A DNA stretch of 64,000 bases. It comes from Chitinophaga varians. GTDB lineage: Bacteria; Bacteroidota; Bacteroidia; Chitinophagales; Chitinophagaceae. Below, piece after piece: positions 36,485 through 44,161 of the stretch; positions within the stretch are counted from its first letter, which is position 1; the number at the start of each line of letters is the position of its first letter. Location: contig NZ_JABAIA010000002.1 of NCBI RefSeq assembly GCF_012641275.1, positions 496,001 through 560,000 on the forward strand, read 5' to 3'. The position numbers and the translations under genes are program-made. Under the pieces are notes generated by a model that saw only the letters and a list, made by a program, of their open reading frames with translations, had not been told where the DNA came from and did no database searches.

Positions 36485-37366
36485 TCAATTCAAAGTATTG
36501 ATCAGGTTAACCACTACTTTAATCATCATGTCCATTTCATCGGCTTTACTTTCTGCAATCATCAGTGTCATGGCTACGAGTGCGTTGTCCGCGATACGTT
36601 TGGACCCGTCTCCCCGGTAAAGCAAATTATTTCTTGCCATAAACCAGACAAACAGAAAAGCAGCGATTCGCTTGTTGCCATCTGAAAAGGAGTGATTTTT
36701 AATCACGAAATATAAAAGGTGCGCTGCTTTTTCTTCTACGCCGGGATATAACTCTTTGCCGTCGAATGTTTGATAAATGACCGCCAGGGAACTGCGGAAG
36801 GAGTCGTCCTTTTCATTGCCAAACAGGCTGCTGCCCCCAAATTTATCCTTCAGGCCATGGACTGCCTCCATGGCTGCGGGATAGGTAATGTGGAAGCGAT
36901 TGTCCGCTGTGGTGCCAGTAGTTTGCAGACGCTGATGGTCATATTGGTCCAGTATGTCTAACGCATATGCATAATCGGTCAACACGCGCTGCAAGGCTGC
37001 GGTTTCGTCTTCCGCGGCAGGGAAGGTGGTCGTCGGCTGTGTCAGTTGCTTGCTGATGGTCTGGTTCACCCACATCCGGAATTGAATGCACCGCCGGGAT
37101 TTAATGCGATAAGCTATTGCAATAGCTATGTCCAGCGCATAGTTATCTGCGCCATTGCTGGTGGCTGCTTCCTCAGCTTCTCCTTCAAGATAAATATAAT
37201 TAATGTGAAGACGGATGTCGTTTTCGGGCTGCCGAAACAATGTCGCTATCTGCCTTGGCGTGAGCCAGATATTGTTGTGTTTTATCTGTATGTCGACAGA
37301 GGTAAGTTCTGTGTCCGTTTGATAGACAAGGGCGGGCTGATTGCCCGTGGTAGTGATGTGAAACAT
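36485..37366 (-). CDS. RhuM-Fic/Doc fusion protein
   Basis: The product has 293 residues. The N-terminal half is RhuM-like, with a helix-turn-helix type segment (WLTPRQIATLFRQPENDIRLHIN, shortened here) and YALDIAIAIAYRIKS with IQFRMWVNQTISKQL. The C-terminal half is a Fic/Doc domain whose catalytic loop reads HSFSDGNKR (residues 225-233), against the usual HPFxxGNGR. Lys in place of the second Gly is the Doc-type pattern, so phosphotransfer as in Doc rather than AMP transfer is conceivable. No antitoxin gene is recognised beside it. A - strand TACCTTTG element lies at 37414-37407. Such proteins are often toxin-like or modify host or bacterial GTPases. Confidence 0.88.
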   Translation of the reverse strand: MFHITTTGNQPALVYQTDTELTSVDIQIKHNNIWLTPRQIATLFRQPENDIRLHINYIYLEGEAEEAATSNGADNYALDIAIAIAYRIKSRRCIQFRMWVNQTISKQLTQPTTTFPAAEDETAALQRVLTDYAYALDILDQYDHQRLQTTGTTADNRFHITYPAAMEAVHGLKDKFGGSSLFGNEKDDSFRSSLAVIYQTFDGKELYPGVEEKAAHLLYFVIKNHSFSDGNKRIAAFLFVWFMARNNLLYRGDGSKRIADNALVAMTLMIAESKADEMDMMIKVVVNLINTLN

Positions 37367-37406
37367 GACTTTTCTCTTTTGGGTTAAAAATATTATGGAT
37401 GATTCG

Positions 37407-37414
37407 CAAAGGTA
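37407..37414 (-). promoter_or_regulatory. Putative -7 element of the RhuM-Fic gene
   Basis: The - strand reads TACCTTTG, an exact TAnnTTTG match, placing the transcript start about 35 bases before the ATG at 37366. No clear -33 box is visible in the A/T run beyond it. Confidence 0.5.
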
Positions 37415-37528
37415 TATTTAAAAAAAAATATTTGATAGTTTTGAGGAAATGAGCTGTCAAGTATTACTAGACAGCTCGTTTTTCCGATGATCGTTTTGCC
37501 TGTCTGTACTTCGTTTGAAACAGGAATT

Positions 37529-37960
37529 CTATAACTCGCCTGGAACAGCTTCCTCTCTTTTCGGTTTCTGGCCTTTCCCCCAGGCATATCCGCCCCCAAC
37601 GCCAAGTGTAGTAGTGGTGATATGTTCAAGTATGCGCATCGAAACCTCTTCTTTATCCAGATATATGCAATAGACAAAAACACTGGCTATAACCAATACA
37701 AGGATGGCCAATAAAATAAAAACTAATATCCGATTTCGAAGCATGTATTTGGGCGCAGATCTGAGATATTCTGCCTGCAAGCGCAGATTTTCCCTGGAAA
37801 TTTCATAGTCGTTTTGTTGTCCCTGCGACTTTAGCCGCATTTCTTCCTGGCGGAGTTTCAACTCTTCCCTTTGGGTTTCCAGAAGATTTAACAAAGCGGT
37901 TTCCGTCAATAACTCATCTTGTTTTTGATGATCGATTGGTTGAAAGGTATTTTCTGACAT
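37529..37960 (-). CDS. Small coiled-coil membrane protein of unknown function
   Basis: The product has 143 residues and is not recognised. Residues 15-70 are a charged, Leu/Glu/Gln-rich coiled coil (LLETQREELKLRQEEMRLKS). Then comes one strong transmembrane helix at about 77-99 (ILVFILLAILVLVIASVFVYCIY) and a Gly-rich second weakly hydrophobic segment (TTTTLGVGGGYAWGKG, about 116-131). No signal peptide, so the coiled coil should face the cytoplasm. Its start overlaps the end of the small gene at 37914-38141. Confidence 0.65.
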   Translation of the reverse strand: MSENTFQPIDHQKQDELLTETALLNLLETQREELKLRQEEMRLKSQGQQNDYEISRENLRLQAEYLRSAPKYMLRNRILVFILLAILVLVIASVFVYCIYLDKEEVSMRILEHITTTTLGVGGGYAWGKGQKPKREEAVPGEL

Positions 37961-38141
37961 GGGTTAACGATTTGAATTTTACAATAACATATCCAGTCAC
38001 TTCATTACTTCCCAGCTTCGGCGGTACAAACTTTGTTGCCAGAATAGATTGAGGGTCTTTTTGAAAAAGTCTGACATACGCTGACGGAGATAATAACAGC
38101 TCCTGGCGTAATTGAAAAGGCTTGGGCATATTTATAATCAT
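37914..38141 (-). CDS. Small protein of unknown function
   Basis: The product has 75 residues (MIINMPKPFQLRQELLLSPS start). It is basic, with no signal or membrane segment. Its last 47 bases overlap the start of the coiled-coil membrane protein gene in another frame, which would suit translational coupling. No family was recognised. It is supported only by an intact frame and by lying in the otherwise empty upstream stretch. Confidence 0.4.
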   Translation of the reverse strand: MIINMPKPFQLRQELLLSPSAYVRLFQKDPQSILATKFVPPKLGSNEVTGYVIVKFKSLTHVRKYLSTNRSSKTR

Positions 38142-38208
38142 ATAAAAAATGTTTAGTTACCTGCAATATCCGCCAATCCATCCCTCCAAATGTTAACCAC
38201 TTGTAAAT

Positions 38209-38245
38209 GATCGAAATCCGATCCAGGTGATACTTCGCGTATCAC
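38209..38245. promoter_or_regulatory. Candidate operators upstream of the rhamnose operon
   Basis: Two perfect dyads lie in the 193-base gap before rhaT: GATCG-AAATC-CGATC (38209-38223) and GTGATAC-TTCGC-GTATCAC (38227-38245). The second has the GT...AC symmetry common in GntR-family operators, and the operon ends with a GntR-type regulator gene. A weak -7-like TACTTTAG lies at 38303-38310, downstream of them. Assignment to that regulator is inference. Confidence 0.4.
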
Positions 38246-38334
38246 AGAACACCGTATGGTCGTCCCATAACAGTCCATGACAGCCCGGCCCGCTGATTTA
38301 TCTACTTTAGTAAAAACAGATACAAAAATTCCAC

Positions 38335-39390
38335 ATGGCTGTAATCGCAGGTATCATATTCCACTTCATAGGCGGCTTCGCCTCGGGCAGCTTCTACATG
38401 CCCTTCAAAAAAGTAAAAGGCTGGCAATGGGAATCGTACTGGCTGGCAGGAGGCCTGTTCTCCTGGCTGATAGTACCGCCGGTAGCGGCGTGGCTTACCC
38501 TGCCGGGATTCGCTGAATTCATTGCACAGGCTTCCTGGCGCACGCTGGCAGCGACCTACGTGTTCGGGCTGCTGTGGGGCATCGGCGGCCTCACTTACGG
38601 ACTGGGTATCCGCTACCTGGGCATGTCACTGGGCAACTCCGTGATGCTCGGCTGCTGCTCGGTGTTCGGAGCGTTGGTACCGGCGATATACTACAACATC
38701 GTCCCCGCAACAGGGAAAACATCGCTGTCGGATATGCTCGGCAGCAGCTGGGGACAGGTGGTCCTTACCGGCATGCTGGTATGCCTCGCAGGCATCTGCA
38801 TCTGCGGAAAAGCAGGCATGATGAAGGAAAAGGAACTGCCGGAAGAAGAAAAGAAAAAGACAGTGGCGGAGTTCAACGTGATAAAAGGCCTGATAGTAGG
38901 CGTGGTATCGGGTATCCTCAGCTCCTGTTTTGTCTATGGGATAGAAGCAGGGAAAAGTATGGCGGAAATGGCTGTCACACGCGGACTGGACCCGCTGTAC
39001 CAGAACAATGTGACCTATGTGGTATTACTCTGGGGCGGCCTCACCACCAACCTGGTCTGGTGCCTGTTGCTGAACCTGCGTAACCGCTCGTACAGGGATT
39101 ATACCAACAAACAAACACCGTTGGTGGCCAACTACTTTTTTTCGGCGCTGGCCGGCACCACCTGGTTCCTGCAGTTTTTCTTTTACGGCATGGGCGAAAG
39201 TAAACTGGGCAACGGCGCCAGTTCATGGATACTGCACATGGCTTTTATCATCCTGATCGCCAACATGTGGGGACTGGTGCTCAAAGAATGGAAAGGCGTC
39301 AGTAGCAGGGCTAAAGCTACCATTATCGCGGGTAATCTCACTATTCTCCTTTCTGTATTAATCGTTGGTTACGGAAACTCTCTTAAATAA
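38335..39390 (+). CDS. rhaT: L-rhamnose/H+ symporter
   Basis: The product has 351 residues in about ten hydrophobic segments across the whole length, from the first (IAGIIFHFIGGFASGSFYMPF) to the last (ATIIAGNLTILLSVLIVGYG). The N-terminal GSFYMPFKKVKGWQWESYW and the WGIGGLTYGLGIRYLGMSLG segments match RhaT of the drug/metabolite transporter group, which takes up L-rhamnose with protons across the inner membrane. It is the first gene of the rhamnose operon, 8 bases before the aldolase/dehydrogenase gene, in keeping with the identity. Confidence 0.93.
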   Translation: MAVIAGIIFHFIGGFASGSFYMPFKKVKGWQWESYWLAGGLFSWLIVPPVAAWLTLPGFAEFIAQASWRTLAATYVFGLLWGIGGLTYGLGIRYLGMSLGNSVMLGCCSVFGALVPAIYYNIVPATGKTSLSDMLGSSWGQVVLTGMLVCLAGICICGKAGMMKEKELPEEEKKKTVAEFNVIKGLIVGVVSGILSSCFVYGIEAGKSMAEMAVTRGLDPLYQNNVTYVVLLWGGLTTNLVWCLLLNLRNRSYRDYTNKQTPLVANYFFSALAGTTWFLQFFFYGMGESKLGNGASSWILHMAFIILIANMWGLVLKEWKGVSSRAKATIIAGNLTILLSVLIVGYGNSLK

Positions 39391-39398
39391 ATATTTGT

Positions 39399-41519
39399 AT
39401 GTCGCTGGAAAGAACACAGTTTAAAAATGTCAGTTATTTATGGGACGATGCTACTGCCGCTGCTATGGCCGGCGATGAAGTAGCACTGCTGATATACCGC
39501 TCTAACCTGCTGGGGGCCGATCTGCGCCTTACCAACTATGGCGGTGGCAATACTTCCTGTAAAGCCGTGGTGCCGGACCCACTTACCGGCAGGGAAACGG
39601 AGGTGATGTGGGTAAAAGGCTCCGGCGGCGACCTCGGCACCCTGAAACGTAATGGCCTCGCTGCGTTATACACAGACCGCCTTCGCAACCTGGAAAATGT
39701 ATACAGGGGCATCGCCTTCGAAGACGAGATGGTGGAACTGTTTAATCTCTGCCTGTATGACCCTGCTTCCCGGCCTCCGTCCATCGATACCCCGCTGCAT
39801 GCTTTTCTGCCATTCAAACATATCGACCACCTGCATCCGGACGCGGTGATAGCTATCGCTGCGGCGAAAAACGGGGAACAGATCACACAGGAACTGTTCG
39901 GAGGCACTATCGGCTGGGTGCCCTGGCAGCGCCCGGGCTTCGATCTCGGGCTGCAACTACGGAAATGCCTGCACGACCATCCGGGTATACGGGGTATTAT
40001 CCTTGGTTCCCATGGCCTGTTTACCTGGGGAGATACTGCCTTCGAATGTTATTTGAATACGTTGGAAGTGATCGATAAAGCGGCGGATTATATCCATGCG
40101 AAAGTATCTCAGCAGCCTGCTGTTTTTGGCGGCGCGGTGATACCACACCTTCCGGAAGAAAAACGGCGCAGCCAGGCAGCCGCACTGGCACCGGTATTGC
40201 GGGGTTTCGCCTCCTCTTATCAATCGATGGTAGGACATTTTACGGATGTGCCTGACGTCATGGAGTTCATCAATGCGAAAGACCTTCATCGCCTGGCACC
40301 TATGGGCACCAGTTGCCCGGACCATTTTCTGCGGACTAAAATCTCCCCGCTGGTACTGGATATCGGGCCGGAAGAAGACCTGCACGACCTGCCGGCGGTG
40401 AAAAGCCGGATAGCGCCGCTGTTTGAAGCTTACCGGCAGATGTATGCGGAATATTATCAGCAGTGCAGACATGATGACAGTCCGGCTATGCGCGACCCCA
40501 ACCCGGTGGTGATACTGTGGCCCGGCATCGGTATGTTCACCTTTGCCAAAGATAAACAGACGGCCCGCGTGGCGGCAGAATTTTATATCAATGCCATCCA
40601 TGTGATGCGTGGATCTGAAGCAATTTCTGAGTATATTTCGTTACCAAGGCAGGAGGCTTTTAATATCGAGTACTGGCTGCTGGAGGAAGCAAAGCTGCAA
40701 CGTATGCCTAAGCCTAAAGCCCTCAGCGGCCGCGTGGCGCTGGTGACAGGCAGCGCCGGTGGCATCGGTAAGGCCATCGCCCGGAAATTTGTGGCGGAGG
40801 GTGCGGTAGTAGTGATCAGCGATAATGATGAAACACGCCTGCAAACCGCCAGCCGGGAGTTTGAACAGCAGGTGGGCAAAGACGCTTTCACCGCTGCGCT
40901 GCTGGATGTGACCCGCCCGGCTACTATCCAACAGGCTTACACACAGGCGGCACTGACTTTCGGCGGGGTGGACCTGATCGTGAACTGTGCCGGCCTCTCT
41001 ATCTCCAAACCACTGGAAGCGCATACGGAGGCGGATTGGGACCTGCTCTACGATGTGCTCGTAAAAGGGCAGTTCCTCGTTACGCAAGCCGGCGTGGAGG
41101 TGATGCGCAAACAACAGCTCGGTGGCGATGTGATCAATATCGTCAGCAAAAATGCCCTGATGAGCGGCCCGGACAATGCGGCCTACGGCTCGGCCAAAGC
41201 GGCGCAACTGCACCTTAGCAGGCTCAACGCCGCAGAGCTGGGAAAAGATCGTATACGCGTTAACGTTGTCAACCCGGATGCGGTCATCTCCGACAGTAAA
41301 ATATGGGAAGGCGCCTGGGCGGAAGGCCGCGCCAAAGCCTATGGCATCACAGTGGCCGAACTGCCCGCATTCTATGCCAAACGCACACTGCTGAATGAAA
41401 TCATCCTGCCGGAAGATATTGCCAACGCCTGCTTTGCACTGGCAGGCGGACTGCTTCATAAATCTACCGGCAACGTGCTCAACGTGGACGGCGGTATTGC
41501 CGCTGCTTTTGTCAGATAA
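39399..41519 (+). CDS. Bifunctional rhamnulose-1-phosphate aldolase / short-chain dehydrogenase
   Basis: The product has 706 residues. Residues 1 to about 430 are a class II aldolase/adducin domain (LRLTNYGGGNTSCK, MWVKGSGGDLGTLK, HLHPDAVIAIAA, GIILGSHGLFTWGD). Residues from about 445 are a short-chain dehydrogenase with VALVTGSAGGIGKAIA as the NAD-binding loop and AAYGSAKAA (Tyr and Lys of the active site near residues 595-599). In organisms with this fusion, rhamnulose 1-phosphate is split to dihydroxyacetone phosphate and L-lactaldehyde, and the dehydrogenase oxidises lactaldehyde to lactate (family knowledge). It is flanked by transporter and isomerase genes. Confidence 0.93.
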   Translation: MSLERTQFKNVSYLWDDATAAAMAGDEVALLIYRSNLLGADLRLTNYGGGNTSCKAVVPDPLTGRETEVMWVKGSGGDLGTLKRNGLAALYTDRLRNLENVYRGIAFEDEMVELFNLCLYDPASRPPSIDTPLHAFLPFKHIDHLHPDAVIAIAAAKNGEQITQELFGGTIGWVPWQRPGFDLGLQLRKCLHDHPGIRGIILGSHGLFTWGDTAFECYLNTLEVIDKAADYIHAKVSQQPAVFGGAVIPHLPEEKRRSQAAALAPVLRGFASSYQSMVGHFTDVPDVMEFINAKDLHRLAPMGTSCPDHFLRTKISPLVLDIGPEEDLHDLPAVKSRIAPLFEAYRQMYAEYYQQCRHDDSPAMRDPNPVVILWPGIGMFTFAKDKQTARVAAEFYINAIHVMRGSEAISEYISLPRQEAFNIEYWLLEEAKLQRMPKPKALSGRVALVTGSAGGIGKAIARKFVAEGAVVVISDNDETRLQTASREFEQQVGKDAFTAALLDVTRPATIQQAYTQAALTFGGVDLIVNCAGLSISKPLEAHTEADWDLLYDVLVKGQFLVTQAGVEVMRKQQLGGDVINIVSKNALMSGPDNAAYGSAKAAQLHLSRLNAAELGKDRIRVNVVNPDAVISDSKIWEGAWAEGRAKAYGITVAELPAFYAKRTLLNEIILPEDIANACFALAGGLLHKSTGNVLNVDGGIAAAFVR

Positions 41520-41534
41520 TAAAAAACCGTTTGT

Positions 41535-42809
41535 ATGCAGATAGACCAACATCGGATCGCGGCCTGTAATGATCCACTCACGGCGACGCACCAACGCAGG
41601 CTTCAGTCCCTTCGGGAGGAAATACCCCATACAGAAGACATCATCGGCAAACTGACCGCCTTCCAGGTGGCCATCCCCAGCTGGGCGCTGGGCACAGGCG
41701 GCACCCGCTTCGGCCGCTTCCCCGGCGGCGGAGAACCCCGCTCGCTGGAAGAGAAACTGGAAGACATCGGCCTCCTGCATACGCTCAACCGCGGCAGCGG
41801 CGCGGTGTCCCTGCACATCCCCTGGGACATCCCGGCCAATGCGGCACATATCTGTGCAGTGGCCTCCCAGCTGGGACTGGCGTTCGATGCCATGAATTCA
41901 AATACCTTCCAGGACCAGCCAGGGCAGGAGCACAGCTATAAATTCGGTTCCCTCGCTCACACGGACAAGCATACACGCCAACAGGCGGTGGCGCATAACC
42001 TGGAAGTGATTCAATACGGTCGTGAACTGGGCTCCAAAGCCCTTACCGTATGGCTGAGCGACGGCTCCTGCTTTCCCGGCCAACTCAATTTCCGCCGCGC
42101 ATTCGATTACGCACTTGAAAGCTTCGGCGAAATCTATCAGTCATTGCCGGACGACTGGAAACTGCTGATTGAATACAAAGCTTTTGAGCCTAACTTCTAT
42201 TCCACTACGGTGGGCGACTGGGGGCAGTCGCTGTTATATGCTTCCAAGCTGGGGCCGAAAGCCTTTACACTCGTGGACCTGGGACACCACCTGCCGAATG
42301 CCAACATCGAGCAGATTGTGGCCCTGCTGCTTCGTGAAGGTAAACTGGGCGGCTTCCACTTCAACGACTCCAAATATGGAGACGACGACCTGACAGTCGG
42401 CAGCATACGGCCCTATCAGCTGTTTCTCATTTTCAACGAACTGATAGACGGCATGGACGCAAGGCATATGCAGCACGCCACAGATATGGGCTGGATGATC
42501 GATGCAAGCCATAATGTAAAAGACCCGCTGGAAGACCTGCTGCAATCCGTGGAGGCTATCCGCATCGCTTATGCACAGGCCCTGCTGGTGGACCGTGAGC
42601 AGCTCGCCGCCGCGCAAAATAATCACGATACGGTACTGGCGCAGGAGATCCTGCAAAATGCTTTCCGTACAGATGTGCGGCCGCTGATAGCGGAAGCCCG
42701 TCTCCGTGCCGGCGGCGCACTGGACCCGCTGGCGGTTTTCAGACAAACAAAAGTGCGCGACGAACTGGTACGCGAAAGAGGGAAAACTGCCGTCGCTACC
42801 GGGTTGTAA
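41535..42809 (+). CDS. rhaI: L-rhamnose isomerase, RhaI type
   Basis: The product has 424 residues. It converts L-rhamnose to L-rhamnulose in the cytoplasm. The sequence is the RhaI (Gram-positive/Pseudomonas stutzeri) type rather than E. coli RhaA: SWALGTGGTRFGRFPGGGEPR at residues 49-69, then AVSLHIPWDIP, WKLLIEYKAFEPNFYSTTVGDWG, VDLGHHLPNANIEQIVALLL and LGGFHFNDSKYGDDDLTVGS, containing the metal-binding Glu, His and Asp residues of the TIM-barrel site. It lies 15 bases after the aldolase/dehydrogenase gene. Such isomerases also accept other sugars, but the operon points to rhamnose. Confidence 0.93.
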   Translation: MQIDQHRIAACNDPLTATHQRRLQSLREEIPHTEDIIGKLTAFQVAIPSWALGTGGTRFGRFPGGGEPRSLEEKLEDIGLLHTLNRGSGAVSLHIPWDIPANAAHICAVASQLGLAFDAMNSNTFQDQPGQEHSYKFGSLAHTDKHTRQQAVAHNLEVIQYGRELGSKALTVWLSDGSCFPGQLNFRRAFDYALESFGEIYQSLPDDWKLLIEYKAFEPNFYSTTVGDWGQSLLYASKLGPKAFTLVDLGHHLPNANIEQIVALLLREGKLGGFHFNDSKYGDDDLTVGSIRPYQLFLIFNELIDGMDARHMQHATDMGWMIDASHNVKDPLEDLLQSVEAIRIAYAQALLVDREQLAAAQNNHDTVLAQEILQNAFRTDVRPLIAEARLRAGGALDPLAVFRQTKVRDELVRERGKTAVATGL

Positions 42810-42837
42810 ATTCATCTGCCGGTTAAATAAATTCCAC

Positions 42838-44160
42838 ATGCCCGTTCCCGTTATAGCTGTTTTTGATATCGGCAAAACCAATAAAAAACTGTTGCTGCTC
42901 AATGAACAATACCACATTGTCTTTGAGCAGCAGACCTGTATGCAGGAAACCACAGATGAAGCCGGCGACCCCTGTGAGGACTTACACCTGCTGATAAACA
43001 ATATGCGGCAGCAATTGGCCGCTGTATTGGCCATGGAGGCCTTTGAGGTAAAAGCGGTCAATGTGTCCGCCTATGGCGCCAGTCTTGTGTATATCGATGA
43101 AAGCGGCGCGCCGGCCGGTCCGCTGTACAATTACCTGAAACCATATCCGGAAGAGCTGTCAAACCGATTTTATGCCACTTATGGCGACCGTGAACGCTTC
43201 TCCCATGAAACGGCTTCACCTGCTTTGGACAGTCTCAATGCAGGGTTGCAGTTGTACCGTATACGTCACCGGCAGCCTTTGCTGTTTAGCCGTACCCGTT
43301 ATGCCCTGCACCTGCCGCAGTTCCTCGGTTACCTCTTCTCGGGACAGGTATTTTCAGAGATGACCAGCATTGGTTGTCATACCGGGCTTTGGGACTTTGC
43401 CCGCAAGCAGTACCACACATGGGTGGATAGGGAAGGTTGGCTCGATAAGTTGCCGCCGATCGTTCCTGCCACCAGGACTACCCCCGTGCATATAGCGCAT
43501 CATGCTTTACAGGCGGGCGTAGGTATACATGACAGTTCGGCCGCATTGGTGCCTTACCTGTTACAGTTCCACGAGCCGTTTGTGCTGCTGTCTACCGGCA
43601 CGTGGTGCATCAGCATGAACCCTTTCAATCATGAACCCCTTACCACGGAAGAGCTGCAGCAGGACTGCCTCTGTTATATCCGCTACGACGGGCTGCCGGT
43701 AAAATCTTCCCGTTTGTTTGCCGGGCATACGCATGAAACAGCTGCGCAGGAGATAGCAGGATTTTTTGGAGAAGATCATCAAAGTTATAAAGTACTGCCC
43801 TATGATCCGGAGGTAACGGCGCAGTTAGCACAATCGCCGGAATTTAGTATTTTGGAAATGTCGCGTTATGAAAACAGCACAGCGGCCTATCACCATCTGG
43901 TCATGATGCTGGTAAAACAACAACAGCACGCCACCCGGCTGGTACTGGGACATACAGCAGTAAAGAAATTATTTGTAGATGGCGGCTTTGCCCGCAATAA
44001 CATCTATATGCAACTGCTGGCAAAGGCTTTTCCGGAAATGGAGGTGTATGCAGCCACAGTGTCCCAGGCTTCCGCCATGGGCGCCGCGCTGGTAATACAT
44101 GACAGCTGGAATACCCAATCTGTGCCTGCTGACCTGGTGCAACTGAAACACTACGCCTGA
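42838..44160 (+). CDS. FGGY-family carbohydrate kinase, probable rhamnulokinase
   Basis: The product has 440 residues from the ATG at 42838; the longer frame from 42706 overlaps the isomerase gene. The N-terminal phosphate-binding loop is VIAVFDIGKTNKKLLLLN. The FGGY C-terminal half has SRLFAGHTHETAAQE and LFVDGGFARNNIYMQLLAKAF. The gene context (isomerase before, rhamnosidase after) makes L-rhamnulose the expected substrate. The sequence differs from E. coli RhaB, so fuculose or a related ketose cannot be excluded. It is 28 bases after the isomerase gene and 1 base before the rhamnosidase gene. Confidence 0.88.
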   Translation: MPVPVIAVFDIGKTNKKLLLLNEQYHIVFEQQTCMQETTDEAGDPCEDLHLLINNMRQQLAAVLAMEAFEVKAVNVSAYGASLVYIDESGAPAGPLYNYLKPYPEELSNRFYATYGDRERFSHETASPALDSLNAGLQLYRIRHRQPLLFSRTRYALHLPQFLGYLFSGQVFSEMTSIGCHTGLWDFARKQYHTWVDREGWLDKLPPIVPATRTTPVHIAHHALQAGVGIHDSSAALVPYLLQFHEPFVLLSTGTWCISMNPFNHEPLTTEELQQDCLCYIRYDGLPVKSSRLFAGHTHETAAQEIAGFFGEDHQSYKVLPYDPEVTAQLAQSPEFSILEMSRYENSTAAYHHLVMMLVKQQQHATRLVLGHTAVKKLFVDGGFARNNIYMQLLAKAFPEMEVYAATVSQASAMGAALVIHDSWNTQSVPADLVQLKHYA

Positions 44161-44161
44161 T

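Noticed and set aside
40641..41849. A 402-codon - strand frame across the aldolase/dehydrogenase and isomerase genes
   Set aside because: It lies opposite well-recognised enzyme motifs and spans a gene junction. The translation has no family features.
42706..42837. Upstream extension of the kinase frame
   Set aside because: It overlaps the isomerase gene by about 100 bases and precedes the normal FGGY N-terminus. The ATG at 42838 is used instead.
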